Part shown: in pieces, positions 32,201 through 47,100 of the stretch
Position numbering within the stretch: position 1 is the stretch's first letter
How the letters are laid out: every line of letters begins with the position of its first letter
Assembly (NCBI GenBank): GCA_029215795.1
Contig: JARDYH010000004.1
Coordinates: 110,814,001 to 110,878,000, forward strand
Direction of reading: 5' to 3'
DNA: 64,000 nt
DNA from: Anniella stebbinsi
Lineage: Eukaryota > Chordata > Lepidosauria > Squamata > Anniellidae
Made by a program: the position numbers and the translations under genes
Notes under the pieces: model-generated
Database searches by the model: none
What the model was told of the DNA's origin: nothing
What the model saw: only the letters and a program-made list of their open reading frames with translations

Positions 32201-35200
32201 TTAAAATGTTTGTGGTTGTTATGAAGGTATCAAGTCTAGTTGGGGATTCAGCGAGATAGTAGTCCTATAACAATATTCACGCTCCATGTTGCCATTGTAG
32301 TTTCTAGCAGCACAATTACAGTGAGATTTACTTTGTACTCTCTAAGTATTTGAAGTAGCCAGGAGTGCAGCATAGAATCAAAGGCTTTCCAGAAATCAAT
32401 ATGTACTACTGAGAGATTGTGTTTTCTCACTTATGTGTTCTTCAAGATCACAGCATCCATAGTAAGTTGATCTATACAACCAAAATCCATAAGGCTGTGC
32501 TGTCATTAGGGACTGTGGGTATGTGCTGTTCTGTTTGTTCCCCTTTCTGTTTCCATATAATATTAGCTGATTTTAAACATGAGGTAGGAAGGGTCATGCA
32601 GTGGCTGTTTTACATATTCTATGTATCTCGAAGTGAACAGGGATCATTTGCAGGGTTCCCAATAGCATTTACAGAGCCTATGTGCAGCAGAGGGGAAGAA
32701 GGGCCATTCTATTGGTTCTGCTTAGAGACCAGCACTAACACATTCCTCCTTTCCACAGCAGTTTCCATTCAAGCTAGTCATTACAAGAACTTTGTCACTT
32801 AAAGAATTTATTTATTCATTTATTACATTTATATCCCACCATTTTTCCTCCAAGGAACCCAAGGCAGCATACATAATCCTCCTCCTCCTCCTCCTCCTCC
32901 TCTCCATTTTATCCTCAGAACAACAATCCTGTGAGGTAGGCTGGGCTAAGAGTCTTTGACTGGCCCAAAGTCACCCAGTGAGCTTCCATGGCTGACTGGG
33001 GACTGAACCTGGATTTCCCGACTCTCAGTCCAACACTCTAGCCACTACACCACACTGGCTCTGCAGTGCAGTGTAATGCCTGAGACTGCTTGTTTTCCTC
33101 TTCCCTCCTCATCCCTTTTTCCTTTTATGCCTTGCCTTTTAGTTTGCAAGCCTGTGGGTGCAGATCGTCTTGTTTGTTATTGATCTCATGTTAAGATACT
33201 CTGATAGCCTTTTTGGCTGGAGAGAGGGGTAAAAATAATAAATACATTTGTGCTAGGCTAGATTTACACTACTGCTTTATAGCAGTATTGCACTGATAAC
33301 TGTTGGAGCCCAGTCCACATTTCATATACTGCTTTCAGAGTGTTATTTCCTGCTTTTCATTCCACATTTGTAATGATTTGACACGAGGTGTAGGTCTGGC
33401 CCTTGTGGAAAGTGCTTCTACCTGTTCAAGACAGCAGCCAGTTTTTACCCATTTTTACCTACTGCATCCCTCTACACCAGAGGGTCCCCCAACTCTCAGG
33501 AACAGCTTGTTGGGGGGGGGCACAGGGAAATGCAGTGGGTAAGGTGATCAAAAAAGATTGAATTCCCTGCCTTGTGAGAGAGAAAAGTTGTTCTGTTAGG
33601 ACAAAGCCACCACCACATACAACCTCATGTCTGTAGGCTATGTTACAATCTTAGCTTCAGTGAGTGGCAGAGACTGGGGCCAATGGATGCAATCCCAATT
33701 CCCTCTCTGCTCATTGATTCTACATCTGATTGGTCTGCGAAAACCCTGTATACTGTTAGTGCTTGAGAGATCACTTATTCTGTGAACAGTTAGCATTGTA
33801 ACGTTGGTATGCAGGTATAACAGGGCGAACACAGGTATCGTCACATTTATAGACTATGTATGTGATATCAGTGGAGGCTGGTGGCTTGTATTTCAGTGGG
33901 GTGGTGAATTCACTGTGAGTGCCAGTCAGAACCCTAAAGGATCTATCCAAGGTGCTAAACCCCCTTAGAGTTCTGACTGGTTCTGACTGACGCCCACGGA
34001 TTCACCGCCCCATGGAAATCAGAGTCACCAGCCTCCACATAGGGTTCCTTCCGCCTCACACAAAGAAGCCTCCAGGATGTCATCTTCTGTGCCGCCACAG
34101 CCTCAACCACTAGGCCTAGACGCACCCCACCCCCCTCAGGCTAAGCACCACCACTTAAAGACCTGAGGAAAGGGTAAAAGAATCACAACCTTTCCCTTAG
34201 AGCCAAAGGTTTTTTTTTTAAAGGTTCTCCTGTGAATATACTGGGCCAAAGGTTTAATGTAATTTGTGTATTATTTATGAACCGATAGAGCCAAGGTGAC
34301 GCGTGTTTTATGGTACCAAAATAAAGAAAATGTTTATTGTCATTTACAGTTCTTAGTTTCTTCAAATTCAATTTCAATCCTGCCTATTCTTAATAATTCA
34401 AGTAATAACAATCTTGATACTAATAATCCTAAATCCCTACAATCTTATATCCATTCCTTTCTCCCACACTCCTATCACACTACCTCGTTCTTAGCCATTC
34501 CCTCTCCTTTTCTGGCACAGCCATAATGGGATTGAAAGCATTCACTACCTGCAGTTTGTCATGCCCAAGCCTAGCCACAATGACCTTGTTCAGATGATAT
34601 GCTAAGCCACCATGGTTAAGCATTTTGAGCTAAACATTATGACTTGGCATATCATGTGAACCATGACATAGTGTGTCGTGTGAACCATTCCTAAACGTTG
34701 TAGCTATATAAACACACTCACTAACCGTTTGCAGCAAAAGGGTTAGCAGCCTAACCATGGCTTAGCATGTTGTCTGAACAGGCCCACTGTGGTTAGTCTT
34801 AAATACCATTTATTGCAACCTTGCACAAAGCTGGTGTCCTCCAGATGTGTTGAACCATTCATTCATTTATTCATTCATTCAAAGCATTTCTATCCTGCTC
34901 TTCAGTCAAAAGACTCCCAGAGTGGCTTACGAGACTCCACAATCACACAGTCCCTGCCCTCAGGCTCACAAGGTAAAAAGACATGAGACACAAAGAAAGG
35001 GATTGGGAGGAAGGAAAGGGGAAAGCAAGAGGTGATGCTCGATTCATTTGCCCAGATAGATGGGAATATGGCCTTTATCACACCTACCATTTCCCCCCCG
35101 GATTGCTTCTGCGGGTTCTCCCTCTGTTTCCTATGCGAATCTAGCGTTTTGAATCACACGTGGTTGGGACTGCTGCGATACCTCAGCCTGGCCTGTTGGA

Positions 35201-38200
35201 ACTTGCCTGAAATGGACTTTCCCGCTCAAGGTTAAATCGAAACGGAAACAAAAAATGGAGCACTCAGGGCGCGAGAGCAGCATGAGGAGGACGATGTCAT
35301 GCGAGTCCCACGCTGAAGAACTGGATCAAAGTCACGGCGGGTGTGCTTAAAACCGCCCGTGTGATAAAGGTTTACATCTGTGTGCAGTACAGCTACTGTC
35401 CTTCTGCGCTGGCTGTTTTTTTACTGGCCTCTTCCACTTTTCTTTCTTCTCTTCTACAGTTTCTCTTCTTTTGAGCTCAAGACAAATGTCTTTCTCCCCC
35501 CCCCCCCTCCTCAGGGCAAGATGTCAATGGTCAGGAAAGCTGGAAGTTGTACTCCCAAACATCTGGAGGGCATCAGGTTGGGAATGGCTGTTTTATTGAC
35601 ACAAGCCTCTGGTGTGTTATAAAGTTTGCTTGTTTCCTCACCCCCTCGTTAAAATTAACCACAGTTTAGGGTTCAAGACATAATGCAAAACCATAGTTAA
35701 TTGAAAATTGAAGCGAAAGCTTCTGATCTCCCTTTGCAGCTGTTGCAGCTGTTGCAGAGGAGGGGAGAATGGAGGGTGCGCATGAGCTTGAGGCTCATGC
35801 ACATAACACAAAACCATGGTTTAGCATGATGTCCAAACAAGAACACAGAAAACTTAACTGTGGACTGCAGAGAACTGCAAACTCTGGATAATGTGACTGA
35901 AGGTGCTGTGGATTTCTTGGCCATCAACAATTCTGTATCTTACTTAGCACTGTGGCAATTTTTTTGACCTATTTATTTTCGACCATTCATTGGGGAGCAC
36001 AGGCAAAAAGAAACAACACCCCAAAATGGTGTAAAGGAGTGGAAATTTGAGAGAAATTTCTCTGGGTGCAGGGCTTCCGTGCTTACCGGACCGGTAGGAG
36101 GTGGCAGAGAGCTGTGTGTGCTTTTTCCTTTGCCATCCCCCCTCCCCCACCTCTCTTAGGGGTTTCCAGTGCTGCTGCCTGCTGAAAGATATTTTGGTTT
36201 TGCTTTGTTGTTCTTAACAGTCTTTTTAATAACAGCAACACTGAGAAGGTAGCCATAATGGAAAGCCCCAAGGGAGGAAGTCCTGGCTAAATCCTCTAGG
36301 GGGTTTTCCAAGATGCTCAAGCATCCGGAGAGGCAGCAGGGACAGAACCCGGAGGAAATGGTAAAAGGAAGAGTACATACATCCCTCAGTCACCTCCTTA
36401 CAGTAAAGTAAGCACTGAAGCCCTGCACCCTGAGAGATTTCTCCAATATTCTCAACATCCTAATGAAAGAGGCAGAAAAATGACTGCCTCTTTCGCAGGG
36501 AAACTGAGAGGCTGCGAAAGAGCAGGGTCCCCCCCCCCCAATTTTATGACTTTTCGATAGTTATAGCGTGTTGACTTCTTCTTCCTCTTCCTCTTCTTCT
36601 TCTTCCTCTTCTTCCTCCTCCTCCTCCTCCTCCTCCTCCTCCTCCTCCTCCTCCTCCTCCTCCTCTTCTTCTTCTTCTTCTTCTTCTTCTTCTTCTCTCC
36701 TGTCTTCAGTTTTCCTATCACTGATACTTTGAGTAGCTGTGATGGGAAGCCACAGGCATTTTCAGTAGGAATCGCAGGTGTAGACCAGACCTGTCTCCAG
36801 TAGGTTTTTCTTTCTATTCTTTCTTTTTTCAGCTTCTGCAGTCTCCTCTTTCCAGATTTCTATACAATTGCTTTTGACTGCCGTTGTTGTTGTTGTTGTT
36901 ATGCATTCAAATGCACACGACACTATACAGTGACATAACAAAAAAGTCAGTCTGCTCCCCTGAGGAGTTGTCAACATCAATTCTATGCAGAGCAGAAGAA
37001 AAATGAAAGGTACCAGTAAAAAGAGAAACTACACCAGGGTTAGCCAAAGTGGTGCCCACAGGACACCTTCCTTGGTACTCACCAAAGTGTGCCACCTTTT
37101 AAAAAAAATGCTAACCCATTTTCTTGCCGGCAGCTGGGATCATTTTAAAGCAAATTGAGGGCCTCTAGCAGCTACCACCTTCATTTCTTATGAATGCCTC
37201 TAGGCTACATTATGTCTAGCCTTTGTGACTAGCCATGCTTCCCATGGCAGCCATTTTGTGATAGTGCCCAGGACAGTTTCTCAAATTTCCATGGGCCAAA
37301 ACAAGATTACCTACCCCTGAAGTACGCATAAGTAGGCTTCATTCCAATTACACACCATGGCCATGCTGATGGGGATGATGGGACTTCTAGTCCTAATCCA
37401 TCTGGAAGGCATCGGGTCAGGGAAGGCTTAAGATAGTGGGTCTAGGCTAATAAAAGTGTGGTTTCCTTAAGGCGTTAGAGGCTGCGGTGAGATTTAAACC
37501 AGGGGCTTCTTAGCTTATGCTCTTCATTGCAAATGCAGTTCCCTCTGATCAGCTCCTACCTGCTCCTCTAGCTGTTGCTTGCAACGCAGGGGTGTATGTT
37601 TGCACTGACACGCCTACCGTCATTTCCTGTGTGAAGCAAGGGAGCAGTGCAGTTTGGGCCTGCTAGCCTCTGAAACAAGTAGGGGTCGCCTTGCTAGAGC
37701 TCTTAGCTGCCATTAGGTTGCACGCTGTTAGGAACCGCAGGTCTATGCCGCCTTTAATGTCAGGAAGGATGCAGGAAGCTGCCAAGAAATGTCAATCCAT
37801 TGTTCCATCTATTGTGCCCCAGTTCTCTGAGCGATGGAAACTCCAGGGGGTGCAGTGCCACCCAGGCTTGGTTTCCTTTGGAATGAGATCACAGGCATGT
37901 TGCGATATTGGCATTGTATTACAGGGATAATGTTTGAACCTAGGTGGAGGTTCACAGCTTCAAGCGCTCCAGCCGGTGTGCTCAAAGGTCACAGCTCCTC
38001 CATCAAATGTCTAGGGTGGGAGCAGCCAGCACCTTCAGAGCTCCTCAAATCCCCAGTCTCTTCTTTCCACAGGCTGACTCTCTCTGCCAGGCCTAGATTA
38101 CCGCATTCCGCAGGGGAGGGCAGCCTCTGGCCCACAGGCTTGATCCAGCTTCCCTGGAGGACTCCCGCTGTTATCTCCAATGTCAGCAGGGAATGTCAGT

Positions 38201-40684
38201 GGGCAAAGCATTTGGGACTCAGCCAGCAGCTGGAGGAGCAGCTCAGTCACAGATGCTTCACCCATGTCCTCAAGCCATGGTGGAAGCTGCCATATGAGCA
38301 CAACCACTCGGCTGAACCAGCGGCTGCAGGAGTGGTCCTCCAGCCACCGGCTCGGCTGCAGTGGCTTTGCCTGCCCCACATTCCCTCTCCAATGGGAGAA
38401 TGCACAGGGAGGTGAAGGAGCTTTGATGTGTGCAAGCCTTCTTCAATGACTAGTCTTCTGACGTGCCCTCCAGGGATCGAAAGCTTCATCTGCCCTTTGT
38501 CCTCTTGCAGTTGGAGAGGATACAGGCAGGCGAAGTAGAATTACTGCCTGTGGGACCGCCAGGTTTTGGACACACTGGGAGGGTTGTTGTTTTGCCACAT
38601 CCACCAGGGATCAAACGTGGTCATACCCTTTTGATGCCAGGGTGTGTGGCCACGTTCAGCCCCACCAAGGTGGGGGTCATCAGGTCCCCCATCCAATTTT
38701 GGTTGCCCCCCCCCCCACCTTAGGAGAGGGGGAGAATGTGAAAAAGAAAATGTACCCCTTTCCAGAACAATCATGGACCAATGTTAAAGCCAGCTAATCT
38801 TTTAACAAAGGGGAAATACTTAGCTGCTTTGCCAGGGCCATCAAGTTTATCTCCAGTCATCCTACTGGCTTGACCAGTTTGGCAGACCCCACTTTTACAG
38901 TCAAGAATGCCACAATGCTGGAAAGAACCACCAAGAGATCATTTAGTCCAAACCTCTATCTTGTCACATTATTTTAACCCACAGAAGGAGACTTCAGATT
39001 AGAGAACATTCCAGTTACCTTTGCTGGCTCCTCCCCTTGCCACACCTCTTCCTCTCAGCCGTTTATTTCCCCTCTCAGTACAAATATTCTTAAAGGGATA
39101 ATCATACCTTCTCAGCAGGAATGGGGAACATGCAGCCTTCCAAATTTAATTGGACTGCAAATCCCCTCAGTCCCCACCATTTCCTATGCTGTCTAAGGCT
39201 GATGGGAGTTGTAGTCCAACAACATCTGGAGCTCCACATGTTCCCTTTCCCTACCTCATAGCCTTCACTACAAAGTTTTAAGGTGGGGACATTCAACTCA
39301 CCACACTCTCGTGGCTTCAGACCACTGCATAGCACTCTTATTCATTTATGACATTGTGACGCCCCCCACCCATTGCCAAAGCTACCTGAGCAGTTCAGAA
39401 CACAAGCCTAAAAATCATAAATCAGAATTGCATCATAAAAAATAATATAAAAATATTGGACAAAATTTTAAAACAGAATAAAGCTAGAATAAAAAACAAA
39501 ACGAAAGCCAGCACTGATCTTAAAACACACTAACACGTTAAAAAAATAGCCTGGGAAAATAAAAAGGTCTTTACCTGGCACTGAAAAGACAAGGTAGGTA
39601 GGGGGAGGACATTTCACAAATGTCTCTGGGGAAGACATTCCACAAATGGGGTGCCACCACTGAAAAGACCCTTTCCTTGGTAACCACCCGCCTCAACTCA
39701 TTTGACGGGGGCCTCTGAACATTATTATTATTGTTGTTGTTATTGTTATTATTATTATATTATTATTATCATTATTATTTATTACATTTATATACCGCCC
39801 CATAGCTGAAGCTCTCTGGGCGGTTTACAAAAATTAAAAGATTGAACACTAAAATGACAATATACAAAAATTAAAACCATAAACATAAAACAGCTGACAT
39901 TTAAAACATTTTAAACTGTTAAGCCTGGCCACAAAGTCAGTTAAAACCTCAACTTAAGCTGTTAAAATGCCTGGGAGAAAAGAGAAGTTTTGACCTGGTG
40001 CCAAAAAGGTAACAGTGTTGGCACCAGGCGGGCCTCATTGGGGAGATCATTCCATAAGCTTAACATTTGGACAGGTATGGGAGGAAACTATCTTGTGCCA
40101 TACAGATCCTGGGCTGACTGTCAAGAATGAGACAGCAGTCCCTTAGCAGCAGTGCAGGCAGAACATAGGTCCAGCAAAGTCATTGGACTGATTTTAAGGT
40201 TTCAGTCTCCAGTAGGATGACAAATCCAAAGCGTGCATTTCGCTTGGGAATATTGGCACTTATCTGGGACTTTCCAAAAATTGAGGGATTTGATTTTAGT
40301 GCTCTCGAAAGATTATCTGGACATAGTCACTTTCCTGTTGTTTCTTGTTATTATTTGTGTCGCCAGTTCATGGTTTTACCTTCACTTTCATGTCAACAAT
40401 GTATTAGGCCTAGAAATCTGCTTTGATGTCCCCAACCACCTTTGCATTTAGGGAGGGGGGGAAAGGAAAGGGGAACCCAATAAAATGCAAATGTTGCAAC
40501 GCCATTTATGGCTGAGCTATATCTTTGTAGCGCCTTGGAAATCTGCCAGCATTAAATAAAATCCAGTTGGTACCAACTGAAGGGTCCCTGGCAGCAAACC
40601 AATATGGCAAATCCTGCAGAATAATGTCTTTTCTCATCAACAGCAACTAAATCTGTTTGCTGGCTGTTGCTGTTGCAAATGCTG

Positions 40685-40720
<36 letters not shown>

Positions 40721-40743
40721 AGAAGAAGAAGAAGAAGAAGAAG

Positions 40744-40774
<31 letters not shown>

Positions 40775-41084
40775 GATTGATTTAAAGCTGAAAGCATTAC
40801 AGGGAGACATCAACAGTTGCACCAAAGACAGAGTCGTGAGGATGTCCAGTGCCTTTCAGTTAGCAAGCCTGGAAACATTTGCTTGTTGATGTGGGAGCTA
40901 GTAAATAAGATGGTGCTGATCACAGAGTCAGCACATAATCAAAACACCCAGTAAAATCAATAGGAGTTTCCTTCCTGTAGCCAGCACATGGGGAAACAGA
41001 GGAAGAGGGCAGACTGTGTGACGATGGAAGCATTTGTGCTTTGCTCCCAGGTTAATACACACTGTTAAAAAATGCAGATTCATT

Positions 41085-41129
<45 letters not shown>

Positions 41130-44100
41130 CCCCCTTCACATGCATCAAATATAAACAAATAAGATTCCTTTGCACTGGCTTTATGTAACAAATACTTAAC
41201 TACTTAAAAAGAAAAAGAAAGATTCACACAGTTCAACTAATGTAATGGCTGCTGTAGAGCACATAGTCCCATGCTCCCTGATATGTGGATTTGACACATG
41301 GTGGGATCCCAGCCTTGTGTACACTCTCACCACACATTGAACATCATGCATTCTGGTGCATATGAATCCCCATGTGGCTATACTCTTCCCAAGAAATCCA
41401 TCCCCTCATTGTGGCCAATAGATCAAGAGTACAGCCTGAGCCGTTTCGGGCAGGGGTGAGCCCTAAACCGGAAGCAGACCTGGTTAGTGTTTTCCAGATG
41501 TTTTGGACTGCTGACTGGTACATCCCACAAAGATCATATAACACCAGTCTTAAAGGAATTGCGCTGGCTGCCTATATGCTTCCGGTCGGAATTCAAGGTG
41601 TTGGTAATGTAATTGAAAGCCCTAAATGGCTTGGGATCTCAATACATGAGGGAGTGCCTCTTCCTATATATGTCTGCCTGAGACTTGAGATCTGTCGGAG
41701 GAGCTCTTCTGCACATCCCACCACCATGAGACATATGCTATGGTGGGACATGGCAGAGGGCTTTCTCTGTGGAATGCCCTCCCCTGAGGCCCAACTGGTG
41801 TCAGCGCTGACTTCATTTCGACTCCAAGTAAAGACATGGCTTTTTAACAAGCCTTTGATGGCTAAATTCACCAAGCCTGCACATTGTTTTAAGTGTTTTA
41901 ATTGGTTTTTACTGCTTTGAACTTCCATACTGGTTTTGTCTTGATTAATGGTTTAATTTGTTTTCAGCTGTGTATTTTTATTGTTTTTATATTGTTTGCA
42001 TAATTTTATCTTACACCCTGAGATCCCAGTGATATAGGGTAGGATACAAATGTTTTCATAAATAAATAAATAAATTTTAATAACTAATTTTCAGTGCCAA
42101 AAAATAACAATGGAAGGTGTTAGCTGTGCCCTGCCTCAGCCCCAGGTTTGATGATTTCTACATATGAAATAAATGTTAGGTACAAATGATATTAACTCAC
42201 ACTGTGATGCTAATTATTTGCTTTTCAGGAAAGGGAAAGAGACTGAAGCAAGCCAAGGAAGAAGCCACAGCAGAGATAGACCACTACAGGCTCCAAAGGG
42301 AAAAGGATTTCAGGCACAAGCAGTCCAATGTAAGTCAGGATACAAAGGGGAGATTGGATAAACCAGCCATTCCCAGCCTGGGGTCCTCAAAATGTTTTGG
42401 GCTACAACTTCCATAATCACTTACCAGGCTGATGGGAGTTGTAATTCAAAACAACTGGAGGGCACCAGGTTACCGACCCCTGATCTAAGAGGTGCTTCAC
42501 AGAGTTACATGGCTGAGGAATGTTTCTACGTTGTGTGGATTGAACAGGTAACATCATTGTTTGCTAGCTAAAGGCAGAGATTTATGGCTGTCCTTATCAA
42601 GTGTTGAGGCCAAGCCAGAGAAACTCCAGCTGGGACTTCTCAGTTGGCTGGAGTTGAATAATACAGTCCTGGAGTCACAGAGTAGGGCTTCAAGAGGCAG
42701 GCAGAGTTGGGATTGCAGTCCAAGGAGTCTAGGTTCACCAGGGAGTCCAAACACATAGAGAGCTGGATGGGCCAAACACTGAGGGTTGCACATTATTTCC
42801 AGAGTCATCCCTGGGCTGCTCAGAGCCTTTTAAGCCTTAACAACCTGACACCAGGTGCTGGAAATCAGCCGTGTAGCTTCCGAGCCCTGGCAGCCTGCTG
42901 ACACAGATCCATAGGCATGCACAGCATGTTTCATTAGGGAGTGCACCCAGGGATTATTATTATTATTTCTTAAAAGTGAACATTTATTGAATACTCAATC
43001 ATAACAGACATTTATAAATTCATTTATTTATTAAACACTGTAGACACTGATGCCATACTCCGCGTTCGGCTTACCTGACTATGGGAGGGCCCTTGCAGTT
43101 GTGTTGGGGGGGCTGGGTAAGGAGAGTCTCCTCAAGCCCCAGCATTGGTGGAGCACTGTGGTGACACTGGGGTTTACGAGGTAATATTCAGGGGCCCTCC
43201 TCCTTGCCTCTTTGAAGCATGGCTCCCAGCAGAAAGACTCCCAGCAGAGCAATTCATTTTTGCTCCTGCTGCTGGGAGTAATGGTGCTTTCTCAGAGGCA
43301 GCGGTTCTTTGATGTGGTGGCAGAGTAGCCAGAGGGCAGTCAGAGGACCATTCCCGCTATGTCCGGATCCCCCTCTGGATGCCTACTCAAACGCCCCCTC
43401 AATTCCATGCTTATTGCTTGAGAAATTAGGGTGTGCCTTGGCACACCTAGCACACCCCTTGTGCACTGATTCCTCACTCCCATGAACCTGCGCTCAGCTG
43501 GGATTGGGGAAGCCTCGTGATCCCCTTCAACCCTGTCAGACTCTGCTAGAGGGCTTCAGCCGGGTCTTTCCAGCCCCCTGAAAGTAAGGGGTCTTGTCCT
43601 ACTTTGCTGCTAGTCCCTTCCCCAGGATCTGCTGGAGCTTGCACTTCCCCTTTGTCCTCTGATGATGAGGACCCTAGGGGAGGCCTGACAGGTAGCATGT
43701 AGCCAAATTCTGCAGTGCATGGATCTCTGTACATAGGCCCGATTCCCACAATCCTTCCCTCTCAAATGGCCAATTTCCACTCATGCAAACACAGATTCTT
43801 TCCATGTGTTGGTGGAGGTGATAAGCGTACCCACACATAACACAGGGGGTGGGCATTCTTTTTGAGTCACTGGACACATTTAAAAATTTGAGAGATTGTC
43901 ATGGGCACTCTTCACAAAATGAAGGCTATGGGAGGCTAAGCTGTTCATAAAATGGCAGACCACAGAAGATTCATTTCCCAGGAGTAAAAGAAAAGTAACT
44001 TTTCCACGGCCCTTTCCACACTAGGCGTTTTGCCTGGGATAGCCCCTGGGTGTTCCCTATGAGTCCAAATGATGCACAGGGAGTCTCAGGGGAAAGGGTT

Positions 44101-47100
44101 GGCCACAGGATCTTCCAGGGATAAGGTAACCCTGGAAAAGCCCAATTTTTCTGCGGTCCTGGGAAGTTCCTGGGACCGCAGAAGATGTGACCGCTCGTCC
44201 CAGGTGCTGCTGCGCTTACGCACGAGCAAACTGAGCACGGAGCTGCACCACACGGCTCCATGCCCAGCAGGGGAGAGGGTGGCACCAGTTTCACCACCCC
44301 CAGGAGGGTAGAGAGGGGAGTGGAGGCGCGTGTGTATGTTTGATTTTTTTTAAGACTTACCTTTTGCGGAGGAGTGCTCCTGCGCTCTTTCCGTGATAAA
44401 AAAAATGGCGGCCGCAATTTGCAACGGCCCGGGAGGAACCTGGGCCGTCACACAATGATGTGCATATTAGGGCGACGAACCCGGAAGCAGGCACTTCCGG
44501 GTTCGCCGCCCCTCCAGCCCGCTACACCCCTCTGGTGTAGAAGGGCCCCTAGAACCTAAGTAGAAGGCAGAAGTAGGGTCTGAGCTCCAAAGCACAAAAA
44601 CACTCTTTTGAACCCAAATAAAGACAGTGCTGGAGGGCAGCGCTTTGTTTTACGGCATGCCACCCTCCCAGTTAAAAACAAGATGCATTTCTTTTTTTAA
44701 AACATCTTTAAAAAATAAACTAAAAATAAGGAGAGGCAAGGAGCCTGGCAGGTGCCAAAAGAGGTGTCCATGAACACATTGGTTCCCACTGGTATCACAC
44801 TGGAGACCCCAGGCATAAAGTAACATAACCTGAAAGTTCCATGTATAGCCTCATACGCTTGAATGCTAATGTGCAGGACTGGTCCTACCCTTCAGGACTG
44901 GTTCTACATACAGATGGCTCTCAGTGAAATAATCCATATACCAGGAATGCATGCCGGAAGCACAAATTCCCTTCTTTTTTTATATAGAAAGAGAAGGGGG
45001 CAAACTGTTTGATCTGAGTGGCTAACATTGCTGTCTTTAATATATATATAAAAAATCTACAAGTTTCTTGAAACTACCTGTTCTCTGAAATTATGCTGGC
45101 CCAATTCAACTCCTGTTGCACACAATTGGTTGTGCTTAATAACTGTCCACAGCAAATAGAGATGCACATCCCAATGCACATCAAAAGTTGCGATCTGCCG
45201 GTTCCACTGGGTGAAGCCCATGTGAGCCTTGTGATATGGAGTTCCCTTGCTGGATCTGGGCAATACTTTTGTAGTGTTTCGTTGCCATAATTAAATTTTG
45301 AAAATATTGAAGGGCAGTTATCGTAACTGTTGTAAATTTTCTCCCGCCCCCATTTGAAACTGGAAAATAAGCACCATTGATAGGTAGAGCTGAACCTGTG
45401 CAATTTGGATATCATGCTAAACCATGGCTTAGTGCATGGAGGTGGTGCTGGGGACCCCTTTTGGCCTGAGGACCAAATTCAATTTTGGAGAAGCTCGTGG
45501 GACCGCATGCCAGAGGTGGGCAGGGCTGAAGGCCAAAAGAACAGGGCAAAAGGTAGCAGGGCATGAAGGGCAGGTCAAAATTACAAAACATACCAGTATA
45601 TTGTAGCTTAAACTTCTCGCTTCCAAAAAGTAACCTTTAGGAGAGGCATTTAAATCATTGTAATGGGGGGGGGGGGGGACTGCACAAAGTCTGGGAAGCC
45701 ATCAAATGATTTGTGGTTGAGGGAAAGGGGGTAGAGCCAGAGGAAGGGGGTGGCTATCTGGGGAACCTGGAAGAGCTAGTAGGGACCCCACAGGGGATAG
45801 ATTTGGTCCCCTGGCCCAAAGTTCTCCACCCCTGGTTTAGCACCATGGCATCAAACGTATTGGGCTCGTGCTTTAATCCCTCCCGCTCCCTCCTCTACTA
45901 TAGCCACAAGGAGTTGATCAGAAGCATCAGCTAACCATGGTTTGTCTTATGTCCAAACTCGGACAAGCTAACTGCAGCGCAGTTAGTTGAAAATGAAAGC
46001 AAAGTTGGCCACACTGGAAAAGGAGATGGTGGGGGGGGAAGCAGAGTAATGGCGAGCAGACTTGTGCTGTTTAATGCTAAGCTACAGCACAGCATTATGT
46101 TCTAATGAGGCCAGTGTTTTACACGTGATAACACTGATGAATTCCTGAACATCTACGGTTGTTCTTGTTGGTCACATCTGGATCTTGAAAACTTTCTTTG
46201 CAAAAACAGAAGACCAATGAGTCATGAAACGGATGAAGAGGGCTGCATACATACTTAGCAGCAATCAGTCACTATTCCCCAGTATTTTATTTAGATTTCT
46301 GTTGTGGAAATAGCATTTACGTTGGAGAGGGTGGATGCGCCTAAAGGAAGCAGCAAACCAAAGGCCAGGAGTCACCGCTTTGGAATGCATGCATCTGTTT
46401 AGAATATCACCTTGCTCAAATGTTCGGCTTGTGTAGAAATAAGATTTAATTAAATGGCCAGTCTATATTGTTTCCGCCACAACCTGTCAAATATTTAGTC
46501 AGATTAAAACAAAAACTCATGAGACCCCATCCTTGCACATGCTGCCCAGGCGACTTAATGTTGAGTATGGACATAATGGGCATAATGTCGGCACAGCACT
46601 TTTTTAAGCAAATGAACCTGATTTGCACTTCCTGGATGAATGTGCGCATTTGGAACACAATTTTCCTTCAGTTTTTCCAAAATTCTCCAAATATTGTAAT
46701 ACAGTTGTTTTCTTTACAGATGTAATGAAATGCATACAAAAATGTGTATTTTATGAAAAATAATTCAAAAATAATGTGAATGTTCATGAGTTTTTTTATT
46801 TAAAAAAAATCACAGATTGATGTGGAAACAGGATGGATTAGACTGATGAACACATGTGAAACTCACATGGTCTAGAAACAGATTGATCAATCCATCTGCC
46901 TTGTGTAGCAACCATTAGGGCACAGAAGGTCTTAAAAGGCATCTCAGCTAATGTAACCAAGCATGTGCATTTCTGTTTTGCTCAAAGGATATGCCTTGTT
47001 TTGCCTCTGTAGGTAATGGGCTCTCAAGGTAACCTATCACTGAAGGTAGAGGACGACACTGCAGCAAAGATCCGAGACCTCACTAGTAACTATCATCACA

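Larger units (their letters stand above)
20114..42228 (+). other. ATP6V1G3: ATP6V1G3 intron 1 (22,115 bp)
   Basis: It begins GTAAGTT and ends TTTGCTTTTCAG. It holds several foldback and hAT-like elements, LINE 3' ends on both strands, an R4-like RT relic, a SINE and long pyrimidine and GAA microsatellites. No additional conserved exon was found in either strand. Confidence 0.9.
42330..47012 (+). other. ATP6V1G3: ATP6V1G3 intron 2 (4,683 bp)
   Basis: It runs from GTAAGTC to GCCTCTGTAG. It contains a foldback element, two hAT relics, the second GGCCCTTT TIR element and AT-rich repeat sequence near its end. Confidence 0.9.

Noticed and set aside
36452..36721. Lys/Arg-rich 89-codon frame
   Set aside because: It is the translation of a CTT/CCT microsatellite.
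37834..38415. 193-codon plus-strand frame as a host gene
   Set aside because: No family resemblance and rival frames on both strands; kept only as an unexplained open stretch.
40552..40825. Poly-Leu and poly-Ser frames on the minus strand
   Set aside because: Translation of the GA/GAA microsatellite.
45040..45056. Alternative TATA-like promoter in intron 2
   Set aside because: A short TATATATATA run is simple-sequence and no exon follows.
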